A stretch of DNA of 64,000 nucleotides from Longibacter salinarum (GCF_002554795.1 NZ_PDEQ01000002.1:620001-684000), one strand, 5' to 3'; counted from the stretch's first letter, positions 20,026 through 29,336 are shown. The notes: generated from the sequence alone by a model not told the origin. Translations and numbers: made by a program.

Positions 20026-20483
20026 GCGTGCGAACCTGTAAGCCGAATTCTGTCTTCTTCTGCGGGCCGCCGCGTGCCGCGTGAAGGAGATCATCATCTA
20101 TCTGGGACGCCCGTCGCCGGACATCTCGAGCAACCTACCCGCACCGCGGTTCGACGGGCCGCCATATCGACCCGAAAGGAGGACCTTTCGAATCGTGCGG
20201 TGCTGCTGGGTCTTGCACCCCGTGGGGTTTGCCTGGCCGCCCCGGTCACCCGAGAGCGCCGGTGCGCTCTTACCGCACCCTTTCACCCCTTACCTGTGCC
20301 GCGCCCGAAGGCGCAGTCATCGGCGGGACTTCTCTCTGTTGCACGTGCCATACCCGAGTCGGCAGCTCATCCAGTCGGATGCGCCAATCGGGGTCTTCCC
20401 GTTAGGAAGCACGGTGCCCTATGGTGTTCGGACTTTCCTCACCGCCGACGTAGGCCGACGGAGCGACAATCCGGTCCGCACGC
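20026..20483 (-). ncRNA. rnpB: RNase P RNA component (bacterial type A)
   Basis: Catalytic RNA that matures tRNA 5' ends, encoded on the minus strand. The universally conserved 5' block GAGGAAAGTCCGAACACC is the complement of 20423-20440. The conserved 3' block ACAGAATTCGGCTTACAGG is the complement of 20035-20053. The ends are set by the closing P1 helix: GCGTGCGGACC (complement of 20473-20483) pairs over 11 bp with GGTTCGCACGC (complement of 20026-20036). The implied length of about 458 nt is on the long side for type A, so some peripheral helices are probably extended. Open frames through this region are fortuitous. Confidence 0.95.
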
Positions 20484-20584
20484 AGAGAGCCCGGCGAGCC
20501 GTGCCCGCCAGGCTCCGTTGGTGTACTTCATTTGACGCTGCGAGACGCAGAAAGGTCCACAAATGGACCTTCGTGGACGGATGC

Positions 20585-21361
20585 CTACAGGTCGAGACGT
20601 TCTTTCATTTCATCCACCGTCTCGTTGTAGAGATCTTGGTCGACAATGATGCGACCGGTGTGCTCACAGGCAACGATGTGCTTCCGCTGGCGGATCTCAA
20701 CCTGACGCTGGGGCGGAACGGCGAACCCGGCTGCGGCGCCTCGCTTCAGAGGCACGACCGCACGACCGTCGCGGAGACGGTTGCGCAGCTTCGTGTAGGC
20801 GTTCAGGTAGCGAGTATCAACTTGCTCCTCAGCTTCCTCGCGGATCGAACTGAGAGCGGATTCCTCGTCTTCCGTCTCCTGGAGGACGTCATTGAGTTTA
20901 TCCCGGTTCTCCGACAGGACATCGCGGAGATCGTCGAGGCGGGACTGCGTTTCCTCAATCGCGCTTTCGTTGTTCTCGAGCGTCCGGTCGGACTCCTCGA
21001 TCGTCTCTTTCGCGTTCTTGATGCGCTCCTTTTGCGCTTCAATCTCCTTCGTCAGCGCATCGTACTCGCGGTTGTTGCGTACCTGGAGCTGCTGCTGCTC
21101 GTACTTCTCGATCAGCTGCTCAGCTTCTTTGATGTCAAGCTCCGCTTGGCGCTTCGCGACTTTCTTGTCCTTGAGCTCTTGCTCAAACTTCTCCAGGCGC
21201 GTCTCCAGTCCGGCCTTCTCGTCCTCGAGATCCTGGATCTCGTCTGGAAGATCCCCGCGGAGCTTCTGGATCTGGTCGATGCGGTTGTCGATGTGCTGGA
21301 GACGAACCAGGGCGCGGAGCTGGTCCTCTACCGTCGATTTTTTGGTTTCCGCCGTCGGCAT
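20585..21361 (-). CDS. coiled-coil protein of the DUF164/CT398 family with degenerate zinc ribbon
   Basis: A 258-residue protein (start MPTAETKKSTVEDQ). Residues about 10-180 form a long, highly charged coiled coil (LVRLQHIDNRIDQI onward). The C-terminal 60 residues align to the C4 zinc ribbon of the family, where CxxC - VPPQ...EI - CxxCGRI is normal. Here the first CxxC is replaced by RGAAAG and the second is CEHTGRI, leaving only one of four cysteines, so zinc binding is unlikely. The VPPQRQVEIRQRKHI core between them is preserved, which supports the assignment. The family's role is uncertain (nucleic-acid or secretion related). It lies 100 bp upstream of rnpB on the same strand. Confidence 0.8.
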   Translation of the reverse strand: MPTAETKKSTVEDQLRALVRLQHIDNRIDQIQKLRGDLPDEIQDLEDEKAGLETRLEKFEQELKDKKVAKRQAELDIKEAEQLIEKYEQQQLQVRNNREYDALTKEIEAQKERIKNAKETIEESDRTLENNESAIEETQSRLDDLRDVLSENRDKLNDVLQETEDEESALSSIREEAEEQVDTRYLNAYTKLRNRLRDGRAVVPLKRGAAAGFAVPPQRQVEIRQRKHIVACEHTGRIIVDQDLYNETVDEMKERLDL

Positions 21362-21490
21362 GTAAAAGTGTTCGGCTATGGTCGTGATGTTCGGGAGCGG
21401 GCAGTAGGTGCAAACCCCCGGCCGCACGGGAAGTTCAGTTTATGATGTGTAGGCACTTCGATTTCCTGCGAAGAAGACGGGCGGGACGTG

Positions 21491-21610
21491 GGAAGTGGGG
21501 AGGTATGGAAGTGGGGAGGTATGGAAGTGGGGAGGTATGGAAGTGTGGAAGTGTGGAAGTATGGAAGTGTGGAAGTGTGGAAGTGGGGAAGTGTGGAAGT
21601 ATGGAAGTCG
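21491..21610. repeat. 8-bp tandem repeat, 15 units
   Basis: Fifteen uninterrupted octamers: GGAAGTGT, GGAAGTGG, GGAAGTAT and GGAGGTAT variants, ending GGAAGTCG. The first six alternate GGAAGTGG/GGAGGTAT (a 16-bp higher-order unit). Intergenic, between the coiled-coil gene and crtI. The peptides it could encode (His/Thr/Ser/Pro-rich) are not credible genes. Confidence 0.95.
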
Positions 21611-21781
21611 GCAGCGGGCGCAACGTGGTAGCAGGTTCGTTCGGCGTCGCATTTCGCACTTCCCATTTCGCCCTTCGCATTCGAACGGGTGTAACCGAAG
21701 CGTCGCGGTTGAGGTGAACCTGGCTGGTCGGGGCGGCGTTGGCAGAGGCGCACAAACGGTTCACACTCGACGTGGAGAAAT

Positions 21782-23377
21782 ATGAGTTGGATGCAAAAGA
21801 TGGTTCGCCGGGAGAATGTGTCGTTGAATACGCGCACAGAGCCCGTTCCTGCCGGACCGGATGCCCCGCATGCCGTCGTCATTGGCGCCGGATTCGGCGG
21901 TCTCGCTGCGGCAATTCGTCTCGGTGTCCGCGGCTTTCGCGTAACTCTGCTCGATCGCCTCGACCAGCCAGGCGGCAGAGCGCGCGTATTCGAACAGGAT
22001 GGATTCACCTTCGATGCGGGCCCGACTGTGGTGACCGCCCCGTTTCTGTTCGAAGAACTGTGGTCCCTCTGTGGGAAAAACCTCTCCGACGACGTCGAAC
22101 TGGTCCCGGTCGATCCATTTTATCGCATCCGATTCGATGACGGGACGCACTTCGACTATAACGGTGACATGGACGATATGGTGCGAGAGATCCGCAAGTT
22201 CGCCCCGTCGGACGTGGACGGCTACAAGCGATTTCTGGAGAAGAGTGAGGAGATCTTCGATATCGGGTTTGAGGAACTCGGACACGTTCCGTTCGACGAC
22301 CTGACCGATATGCTGAAAATCATCCCGGCGATGGTAAAGCTGCAGAGTCATCGCACGGTGTATAGCCTCGTGTCGAAGTACGTCGAGCATCCGAAAGTTC
22401 GGAAGGTGCTCTCCTTCCATCCACTGCTCGTGGGAGGAAACCCGTTCACGACGACCTCGATCTATACTCTCATTGCGTTCCTCGAGCGCAAGTGGGGCGT
22501 CTGGTATTCGATGGGTGGTACGGGTTCGCTGGTGTCTGGTCTTTCGGATCTCATCGATGAAATTGGGGGAACCCAGCGCTATGGCGCGGATGTCGAGCAG
22601 ATCCTCGTCGACAACGGGCGGGCGAGCGGTGTGCGGTTGGCCGACGGCGAGGTGATCAATGCGGATCTCGTCGTTTCCAATGCCGATGTGGGTTGGACCT
22701 ACCGCCATATGATCCACCCGGAGGACCGCGACACCTGGACGGATCGGCGTGTGGAAAACATGAACTACTCGATGAGCCTCTTCGTCTGGTACTTCGGCAC
22801 CGACCGGAAATATGAGGACGTCGAACACCACACCATTCTGATGGGGGAGCGTTACGAGTCGTTGCTGGACGACATCTTCCACAACAAGGAACTCGCCGAG
22901 GACTTTAGCCTCTATCTCCATCGTCCGACGAAGACCGACCCGTCCATGGCGCCGGAGGGGCACGACGCATTCTACGTTCTCTCTCCCGTCCCACACCTGG
23001 AGAGCGGCGTCGACTGGCGCGTTCAGGCGGAGCCGTACCGCCAAGCCGTCTCGGATTATCTGGAGCAAACGATCCTGCCCGACCTCGACGACCACCTTGT
23101 GACGTCGCGTATGCTGACGCCGCGAGAATTCCTGACGGACTACAAGAGTCTAAAAGGCGCTGCCTTCAGCGTGGAGCCGATTCTGCAGCAGAGCGCCTGG
23201 TTCCGTCCGCACAATCGGAGCGAAGACGTGGAGCACCTCTACTTCGTCGGAGCAGGAACACACCCCGGAGCTGGCATGCCGGGCGTCCTCTCGACGGCAC
23301 GCGTGCTCGACACGACCGTGCCCAACCCGGATGCATTCAGCCCGACTCGCGCACCGCAGCAAGAGGTGACGGTCTAA
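21782..23377 (+). CDS. crtI: phytoene desaturase (CrtI family)
   Basis: FAD-dependent carotenoid desaturase/isomerase, 531 residues, converting phytoene toward lycopene or related polyenes. An N-terminal dinucleotide-binding fold is visible as VVIGAGFGGLAAAIRL...RVTLLDRLDQPGGRA, followed by FTFDAGPTVVTAPF. The C-terminal carotenoid-oxidoreductase signature YFVGAGTHPGAGMPGV is present. In this lineage it would feed pigments such as C40 acyl-glycosides. No phytoene synthase or other crt gene is adjacent. The start MSWMQKMVRRENV is 20-30 residues longer than needed, and MVRRENV at 21797 is an alternative. Confidence 0.93.
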   Translation: MSWMQKMVRRENVSLNTRTEPVPAGPDAPHAVVIGAGFGGLAAAIRLGVRGFRVTLLDRLDQPGGRARVFEQDGFTFDAGPTVVTAPFLFEELWSLCGKNLSDDVELVPVDPFYRIRFDDGTHFDYNGDMDDMVREIRKFAPSDVDGYKRFLEKSEEIFDIGFEELGHVPFDDLTDMLKIIPAMVKLQSHRTVYSLVSKYVEHPKVRKVLSFHPLLVGGNPFTTTSIYTLIAFLERKWGVWYSMGGTGSLVSGLSDLIDEIGGTQRYGADVEQILVDNGRASGVRLADGEVINADLVVSNADVGWTYRHMIHPEDRDTWTDRRVENMNYSMSLFVWYFGTDRKYEDVEHHTILMGERYESLLDDIFHNKELAEDFSLYLHRPTKTDPSMAPEGHDAFYVLSPVPHLESGVDWRVQAEPYRQAVSDYLEQTILPDLDDHLVTSRMLTPREFLTDYKSLKGAAFSVEPILQQSAWFRPHNRSEDVEHLYFVGAGTHPGAGMPGVLSTARVLDTTVPNPDAFSPTRAPQQEVTV

Positions 23378-23420
23378 CACTGTTGGGTACTATTGCGCCA
23401 GGAAGGATGCATTCATTTAT

Positions 23421-23457
23421 GCCTCCGATAGCATGGTTGCTGTCGGGGGCAAACTTT
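23421..23457 (+). terminator. probable intrinsic terminator of crtI
   Basis: Arms GCCTCCGATAGCA (23421-23433) and TGCTGTCGGGGGC (23438-23450) pair over 13 bp with two wobbles and a TGGT loop, followed by AAACTTTTG. It lies 44 bp after the crtI stop. Confidence 0.75.
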
Positions 23458-23527
23458 TGTCTGTCCGATTTGGTTGGCGAATACGGTTATTACCTACTTG
23501 CCTCCAGTCTAGACATTCTTCTAACCG

Positions 23528-23893
23528 ATGAATCGAACGAAAGGACAGGTCGAAGCTGAAATCACCGAGGCTATCACGCGATTTGAACGTGAATACCTGG
23601 GCAGGGGCCCGCGCGAGGCCAAAGCCTACATCCTTGACGATATGGTGCTCGTTCGACTCACAGGCATTCTAAGTCCGGCCGAGCGTCAGCTCAGTAGCGA
23701 GCCGAACGGCATCGAAATGATCAAGCAGATGCGCTCCCGTCTCGTGGAGAGCTGCAGCGATGATCTGGAGGCCCTTATCGAAGAAGAAACAGGACTGAAT
23801 GTCGTGAGCATGCATACAGATATCAGCGCACAGACCGGCGAGCGGGTGTTCGTTTTTGTGGTGGACGGGGATCTGGGTGCTCGGTGGCGATGA
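23528..23893 (+). CDS. DUF2294 family protein
   Basis: A 121-residue soluble protein matching the DUF2294 pattern: an N-terminal helix (KGQVEAEITEAITRFEREYLGRGP), then KAYILDDMVLVRLTGILSPAERQL, and a C-terminal TGLNVVSMHTDISAQTGERVFVFVVD. The family is found in cyanobacteria, Firmicutes and Bacteroidota, and its role is not established. Length is typical. It is probably transcribed alone. Confidence 0.8.
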   Translation: MNRTKGQVEAEITEAITRFEREYLGRGPREAKAYILDDMVLVRLTGILSPAERQLSSEPNGIEMIKQMRSRLVESCSDDLEALIEEETGLNVVSMHTDISAQTGERVFVFVVDGDLGARWR

Positions 23894-24143
23894 CTCGCTA
23901 CCGAAATTGACGACTCGGTTCCTCTTCGTGCACAAACTGTGAAAATGTGTTGCGCCGGGGTTGGCGTCTGGAATATGAATCTGGATTCCGAGTAGATTAG
24001 GGCCGTGCGACAGGATCTGCGGAGCGGCGGTTGCCGAGCTAGAAGATCAGGTCGTCCCAACATATTGACTGCGCCTTCGAGCGAGGCGAACGTGGCGATG
24101 GGATCGGGTTTGGCCCGAACGTCGACGCGGTCGCTGAGATGGC
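23894..24143 (+). other. structured intergenic leader before icd, no gene seen
   Basis: No credible reading frame. Two small hairpins can be drawn (CGCCT...AGGCG near 24069-24085 and TCGGG...CCCGA near 24105-24120) ahead of the strong terminator-like hairpin at 24144-24188. It may be the 3' end of the DUF2294 transcript or the 5' leader of icd. Confidence 0.4.
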
Positions 24144-24188
24144 AGGCCGGCTTGGATACACAACTCGTGTATCGAGGGCGGCCTTTTT
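24144..24188 (+). terminator. strong terminator-type hairpin upstream of icd
   Basis: An 18-position stem (16 paired) between 24144-24161 and 24167-24184 with an AACTC loop, followed by TTTTT. It lies 250 bp downstream of the DUF2294 stop but only 88 bp before the icd start, so it could be an attenuator as well as a terminator. Confidence 0.8.
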
Positions 24189-24276
24189 CTATGCTACGGA
24201 GTTTCGCCGCGACGTGCGACTCACTGCTGAAGGCCAGTTCATCCTCAACTGATCTTTTCTCCGCACGATCATTCTT

Positions 24277-25827
24277 ATGAACGCTTTCCCTGCATCCCCT
24301 GAGCCGACAACTCATACCTCATCCGATGGAGCTTCGGCACAGGTCCAGCTATCACCGACTCCACGGCGACGTCTCGAAGAAACGGGCGTTGTGCCGATTG
24401 CTGTGGCCTACGGAGACGGCATTGGACCGGAGATTACGGAGTCCGTTCTTCGCGTTCTCGATCACGCCGATGCTCCCTTATCGTACGATGTCATCGAAGT
24501 AGGCCGCTCAGCCTACGAGCGCGGGATTACGTCCGGCATCCCCGACGAGGCATGGGACGCGATACGCCGAAATAGAGTCTTCCTCAAAGGCCCAATTACC
24601 ACGCCACAGGGCGGTGGATACAAAAGCCTGAACGTTACCATTCGGAAGGCGCTCAGTCTGTTCGCGAATGTCCGGCCCACGACGTCGTACGCGCCATATG
24701 TTGCGTCTCCGCATCCCGACATGGATCTCGTCATCATCCGGGAGAACGAAGAGGACCTCTACGCCGGAATCGAACATCGTCAGACCCAGGAGGTGCATCA
24801 GATTCTGAAACTGATCACGCGTCCGGGATCCGAGCGCATCGTTCGGTACGCGTTCGAATATGCACGGGCATATGGCCGGACGAACGTGACGTGCATGACA
24901 AAGGATAACATCCAGAAGCAGACGGACGGGCTCTTCCACGAGGTTTTCCGTGAGGTGGCCAGAGAGTACCCGGACATTGAGAGCGACCACCAGATCATCG
25001 ACATCGGCGCGGCCCGCGTAGCAGCACAGCCCGAGGCCTTCGATGTCATCGTCACACCGAACCTGTACGGGGACATCCTGTCCGACATCGCCGCTCAGAT
25101 TGCCGGGTCCGTTGGTCTTGCTGGCTCAGCGAACGTCGGCGCACAGGTCGCCATGTTCGAGGCGGTGCATGGCTCGGCGCCGGATATCGCAGGGCGTGGG
25201 ATCGCCAACCCGTCGGGGCTCCTGGTAGCAGCGACACAGATGCTCGTTCACATCGGTGCATCGGAGGTGGCGCAGACCATCCGGAACGCGTGGTTGAGGA
25301 CGCTGGAGGACGGCATTCACCCCGCGGACATCTACCGGGAAGGAGTGTCGAAGCAGAAGGTCGGGTCCGAAGGTTTCACGAATGCAGTGATCGACCGGCT
25401 CGGTGATTCTCCGAAGCACCTCAAACCCGTACGGTTCAAGTCCTGCGGCATCCGGGTTTCGCTATCCGAGCGGCCGAACCAGAAGAAAGAGCTGCAGGGC
25501 GTCGACGTGTTCATCGATTGGGATCAGCATGATCGGGATCCGGACACGATCGGGCACGGTCTGTCTATGGCGGCGAAGACGTGTGGGTGGACGCTCAAAA
25601 TGATCACGAACCGCGGCGTGAAAGTCTTCCCGGACGGATTGCCGGAAACGTTCTGGACCGATCACTGGCGGTGCCGTTTCCTGCCAGAGAATGGGGGTAC
25701 GGTAACATTCGACTCCGTTCTCGAACTGCTCGGTGTTCTGCATGGAGACGGATGGGACGTAATCAAGACCGAACATCTGTACACGTTTGACGGAGAGCGT
25801 GCCTACTCGCTCGGTCAGGGTGAGTAA
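24277..25827 (+). CDS. icd: isocitrate dehydrogenase, long Thermus-like type
   Basis: TCA-cycle enzyme oxidising isocitrate to 2-oxoglutarate, probably with NADP. The 516-residue protein has an isocitrate/isopropylmalate dehydrogenase core: VAYGDGIGPEIT at the N-terminus, the substrate loop KSLNVTIRKALSLFANVRP, VIIRENEEDLYAGIEH, and the metal-binding NLYGDILSDIAAQIAGSVGL. A C-terminal extension of about 140 residues (from about 370, FKSCGIRVSL...GVDVFIDW) is characteristic of the long Thermus/Rickettsia-type enzymes and excludes LeuB. The first 40 residues are low in complexity, so the true start might be slightly downstream. Confidence 0.9.
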   Translation: MNAFPASPEPTTHTSSDGASAQVQLSPTPRRRLEETGVVPIAVAYGDGIGPEITESVLRVLDHADAPLSYDVIEVGRSAYERGITSGIPDEAWDAIRRNRVFLKGPITTPQGGGYKSLNVTIRKALSLFANVRPTTSYAPYVASPHPDMDLVIIRENEEDLYAGIEHRQTQEVHQILKLITRPGSERIVRYAFEYARAYGRTNVTCMTKDNIQKQTDGLFHEVFREVAREYPDIESDHQIIDIGAARVAAQPEAFDVIVTPNLYGDILSDIAAQIAGSVGLAGSANVGAQVAMFEAVHGSAPDIAGRGIANPSGLLVAATQMLVHIGASEVAQTIRNAWLRTLEDGIHPADIYREGVSKQKVGSEGFTNAVIDRLGDSPKHLKPVRFKSCGIRVSLSERPNQKKELQGVDVFIDWDQHDRDPDTIGHGLSMAAKTCGWTLKMITNRGVKVFPDGLPETFWTDHWRCRFLPENGGTVTFDSVLELLGVLHGDGWDVIKTEHLYTFDGERAYSLGQGE

Positions 25828-25859
25828 ACGCCTTCGTTTCTCCCAACAAATGGCTTCAC

Positions 25860-25893
25860 AAGGCGCCTTCGGCCGATCGGTCGGGGGCGTCTT
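25860..25893 (+). terminator. terminator-like hairpin after icd
   Basis: A 16-bp stem (four wobbles) between 25860-25875 and 25878-25893 with a 2-nt apex. It ends in CTTTGCG, so the T run is weak. It lies 33 bp after the icd stop. Confidence 0.6.
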
Positions 25894-26228
25894 TGCGTTG
25901 GTTAATATTGTTTAGGCGCAAAATATCTGCGTCTCCAACGGCTTCGATTCCGGTGATACGTCAACCGCCAGCAGAAAAACCGTTGAACCGGTTCACTTCT
26001 CAACGCGGAGCCGCTGCGACGACACGGTTTGGGTAATCTGGACAGTATCATTCGGAAAACGTATAGACGGACTCCTGTACGGAATGGGATATCACAAATG
26101 ATCGTTGAAGTGACGGTGTTGCCGGAAATGTGCGGACGATGATAGATTCGTCTTCAGGACTGATCCTACGGTCGCGTTGCTCGTAGGAGCCATGTATACG
26201 AGTCCGCTGCCGATTTCCAATCGACGCA
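25894..26228. other. intergenic region, no gene seen
   Basis: 335 bp between icd and the DnaJ-domain gene. It is relatively A/T-rich with short palindromes (AACCGGTT near 25987) but shows no open frame, RNA or clear promoter that I can support. Confidence 0.5.
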
Positions 26229-26999
26229 ATGTCCCAGTTCGACCCTTCATCGTCCGACTATTACGAGCGGTTGGGACTCTCCGCTTCGGCGTCTCGGAAA
26301 GCGATACGGAAGGCATATCGTTCGGTGGCGCGCAAGACACACCCCGATCGGAACCCGAACGATCCTCGAGCCGCGCACCGGTTTCAACGGATTCGGGAGG
26401 CCTATGAGGTGTTGTCGGACGACGAGGCCCGCGCGGACTACGACCGGCAGCGAACATCGACGGTCCGAAGTACCGGTTTAACCGCTGCACCTCGTCTCGA
26501 TGTCGGATGCATGGCTTACGCCGCGTGGCGGGTGCTCGTGGGCGTGATCGCGGCCCTCATTTTCGTCGCGATGGAAATGGCGGGTCTCTGGGAGCTAAAC
26601 GACGCGGAGTCCACGACGTGGGTGATTGTCGGTGCGATCGCTGTGGCAAGTACCCTGGCGTTTCTCGCCGCCCGATCATTCGAGGACGAGGCCTCCGACT
26701 ACGAGGTTCGGTTCGAAGAAGAAGATGTGACCGTGTACGTCGAAGGCCATCCGTGGGCACGCATCCGGTGGAAACACGTCCACCGCCTGGTCGCCGATGC
26801 GGAGAAAAACACGGTCGAGCTGCGGGTGGCACCCTCAGCCGCGCAGAGCATACGGGCGCAAAAACCGGTGATCCGGTACGTTTCGCCCGGGAGCGGCGAA
26901 GTTCGCGTTCTACTCGACCTGTCCGGAACGGATCTTCCGGCGACGACCGTGCACCGCTTTGCCCACCGAATCTCAGGTGTGCGGGCAACGGTGGTGTGA
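26229..26999 (+). CDS. J-domain membrane protein
   Basis: A 256-residue protein with an N-terminal DnaJ domain (residues about 9-75: [39 protein letters not shown] motif intact). Two transmembrane helices follow at about 97-117 and 128-146, and then a soluble beta-rich C-terminal domain of about 100 residues ([30 protein letters not shown]-type sequence) with no recognised family. The HPD motif predicts stimulation of a DnaK-type ATPase at the membrane. It is convergent with the GlmU-like gene. Confidence 0.82.
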   Translation: MSQFDPSSSDYYERLGLSASASRKAIRKAYRSVARKTHPDRNPNDPRAAHRFQRIREAYEVLSDDEARADYDRQRTSTVRSTGLTAAPRLDVGCMAYAAWRVLVGVIAALIFVAMEMAGLWELNDAESTTWVIVGAIAVASTLAFLAARSFEDEASDYEVRFEEEDVTVYVEGHPWARIRWKHVHRLVADAEKNTVELRVAPSAAQSIRAQKPVIRYVSPGSGEVRVLLDLSGTDLPATTVHRFAHRISGVRATVV

Positions 27000-27053
27000 G
27001 ACGGTCGGACGTACGATGAAACCGGGTCGAGGCGGAGGAGAGGCGCCACAAAC

Positions 27054-28343
27054 TCAACGCTCGTCGGCGGTGTCGCGATGTAGCGTACGAAGGAGCGTCT
27101 CTTCCGCCTCATCGAGGTGCGTCTCGCGTCGGCGCATGACGGTGTCCGCCACCTTGAGTGCCTTGTCGATTCGGTACGGCGCGAAGCCCCGGTCTGCGCC
27201 GCCCCACGAGAACGGGGGGACGTACCGGCTTGGAAAGCCGCCGCCGAAAATGTTGCATCCCGTGCCCACGACGGTTCCCGTGTTGAACATCGTATTGATG
27301 CCGCACTTCGAGTGGTCGCCCATGAATAGCCCGGCGAACTGGCGTCCTGTATCCACGAAACCACCGAGGGCCGCGTCGTAGGCGCTGACGGAGCCGTAGT
27401 CGTTTTTCAGATTCGACGTGTTCGTGTCGGCTCCGAGGTTGCACCAGCGGCCGAGATATGAGTGGCCGAGGAATCCCTGGTGGCCCTTGTTCGACAGGGA
27501 GTGCAGAATCGAGTCGTGGACCTCGCCACCGACCTTGCACCAGTAGCCGATCGCCGACGCCGCGACGTCGGCCTGCACCTTGATTTGAGACTTCGCGCCG
27601 AGATAAAGTGGCCCCTTGACGACGGCCTGTTCGTAGACGATGGAGTCGTTATCAAGATAGATGGGTCCGTTGGAGCCGTCCAGAATCGCGCCGGCCTTCA
27701 CTGTTGCGCCGGGAGCGATGAAGATGTTTTCCGGGGCTGTGGCGATCACGCTCGGATGGACATCTGCTTCGGTTCGATTGTGGATGTCCTCCAGAATGTT
27801 GTAGGGGAGAAGAGCGTCGAAATCACGCTCGATGGCGGGCTGAATCGTGCCAAGCAGGTCCCAGACATGCTCGACCATCTGTGCGTTCTTGAGCGCCTCG
27901 GTTGGCAGGTCGGCCAGGTGCGGCGTCAGGTCGTCGCGTCCGAACACCTCATCGGATAGCGAGGCGCCAGGCATCCACGCCGCGACGACCACATCGCCCG
28001 CTGTGAATGCGCAGGCCCGGTCACGCAGCCGGATCGCCTCTTTCAGAACCGTTAGCACCTCACCATCGGCGATAAATCGCGCATTGACGAACAGAAGATC
28101 GTTCCCGGTGGACGGTGTCGAATCGCCCAACTGTGGGACGGCCACATGTGGGTGCTCACGTTTTGTTACGGCCGCGACCTCGCGTCGCGTGTGAAGCGTG
28201 ACATCCGACGGGTCAACATCGAAGGCATCGCATGTTGTTTCGAGGATCGACCGAATCCCGAGACGCAGGTCGAAGGCCGCGCGCGTTTCGACGAGCGGCC
28301 GAAGGTGATGCACGCGATCGTCTTCGAACAAACAAAGATGCAT
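27054..28343 (-). CDS. GlmU-like sugar nucleotidyltransferase/acyltransferase (Bacteroidota type)
   Basis: A 429-residue protein starting MHLCLFEDDRVHHLRPLVETR, the N-terminus of a family common in Bacteroidota and annotated as GlmU-like putative sugar-nucleotide transferase. The N-terminal third is a diverged nucleotidyltransferase fold (LVETRAAFDLRLGIRSILE). The C-terminal half is a left-handed beta-helix of hexapeptide repeats (IFIAPGATVKAGAILDGSNGPIYLDNDSIV onward) ending at FGGGFPSRYVPPFSWGG. It may supply UDP-GlcNAc or a related sugar nucleotide. The start at 28343 is preferred over the ATG at 28403 because only the later one gives the family N-terminus. Confidence 0.83.
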   Translation of the reverse strand: MHLCLFEDDRVHHLRPLVETRAAFDLRLGIRSILETTCDAFDVDPSDVTLHTRREVAAVTKREHPHVAVPQLGDSTPSTGNDLLFVNARFIADGEVLTVLKEAIRLRDRACAFTAGDVVVAAWMPGASLSDEVFGRDDLTPHLADLPTEALKNAQMVEHVWDLLGTIQPAIERDFDALLPYNILEDIHNRTEADVHPSVIATAPENIFIAPGATVKAGAILDGSNGPIYLDNDSIVYEQAVVKGPLYLGAKSQIKVQADVAASAIGYWCKVGGEVHDSILHSLSNKGHQGFLGHSYLGRWCNLGADTNTSNLKNDYGSVSAYDAALGGFVDTGRQFAGLFMGDHSKCGINTMFNTGTVVGTGCNIFGGGFPSRYVPPFSWGGADRGFAPYRIDKALKVADTVMRRRETHLDEAEETLLRTLHRDTADER

Positions 28344-28658
28344 AAGGAGAGGACGGTCGGTCGGGAGGGAAGGAAATGCGGCGCGACGGTGCGCTACCTT
28401 CAAGGTGAGCGCTCAACCGTCGGGGATGGTTCCGCGCGAGAGGAATAGGCTGGTACAGGACCTTCTCGGCCATGGGTTCGGACGGCAAGAAAGTTTATCT
28501 CAGACGGCAACTGCATCGTTGAGCGTAAGCGACTACGCGAACGGTAGAAACACACTTTATTTCCAAAAAACCTCCCGGTCGACTCTCCGTACGTATGTTG
28601 TAGGCACTCGTCATGCTTCCGCACCGGACGCATTTATCCAACGAACGGACCGACAGAT
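28344..28658. other. divergent promoter region, no gene seen
   Basis: 315 bp between the divergent starts of the GlmU-like gene and transaldolase. It should hold both promoters, but no clear -35/-10 pair or operator could be assigned. Confidence 0.4.
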
Positions 28659-29336
28659 ATGAAATTTTTCGTCGACACGGCGAACCTCGAAGAGATTCGG
28701 GAGGCCAACGACATGGGCGTCCTCGACGGCGTCACCACCAATCCCTCGCTCGTCAAGAAGGAGGGCAACATTGACTTCCACGAGCATGTTTTCACAATCT
28801 GCGAGATCGTCGACGGGGACGTGTCCGCCGAAGTGACGGCCACAGAGTTCGACGGCATGATGGAGGAGGCGCGGAGTCTGGCACAGATCGCCGACAACGT
28901 GGTTGTCAAGATTCCTCTGATCAAAGAGGGCATCAAGGCGCTGAAGGCGTGCGATGAGGAAGGCATCCGCACCAACTGCACGCTCTGCTTCTCCCCAACA
29001 CAGGCGCTCGTCGCTGCGAAAGCCGGGGCCGACTACATCAGCCCGTTCATCGGCCGCATCGATGACATCTCGTCCAACGGGATGGAACTGATCGAGGAGA
29101 TCTGCCAGATTTACGACAACTACGGCTTCGAGACGGAGGTGCTTGCCGCCTCCATTCGGCATCCCACACACGTGAAGCGCGCCGCCCTCGCCGGAGCGGA
29201 TGTCGCCACGATGCCGTTTGACACGATGATGAAGCTTCTCAATCACCCGCTCACGGACCGCGGGCTCGAGCGCTTCCTCGACGACTGGAAGGAATACGAA
29301 GCATCCCGGAAAGCCGAAGCCGGAATGGCGAACTAG
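28659..29336 (+). CDS. tal: transaldolase, small (fructose-6-phosphate aldolase-like) type
   Basis: A 225-residue TIM-barrel aldolase of the MipB/TalC group, moving dihydroxyacetone units in the non-oxidative pentose phosphate pathway. Visible are [29 protein letters not shown], the Schiff-base Lys84 in [40 protein letters not shown] and the C-terminal [23 protein letters not shown]. Length is normal for this subfamily. Whether it acts as transaldolase or as fructose-6-P aldolase cannot be settled by eye. It is followed by a good hairpin at 29370. Confidence 0.92.
   Translation: MKFFVDTANLEEIREANDMGVLDGVTTNPSLVKKEGNIDFHEHVFTICEIVDGDVSAEVTATEFDGMMEEARSLAQIADNVVVKIPLIKEGIKALKACDEEGIRTNCTLCFSPTQALVAAKAGADYISPFIGRIDDISSNGMELIEEICQIYDNYGFETEVLAASIRHPTHVKRAALAGADVATMPFDTMMKLLNHPLTDRGLERFLDDWKEYEASRKAEAGMAN

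Noticed and set aside
20081-21445. 454-codon plus-strand frame across rnpB and the coiled-coil gene
   Set aside because: Its first part overlaps the RNase P RNA and the rest mirrors the real minus-strand gene; the translation is low-complexity Leu/Arg/Val.
21376-22008. Minus-strand frames rich in HFHTSTLP repeats
   Set aside because: Translation of the GGAAGTGT octamer array; open only because the repeat lacks stops.
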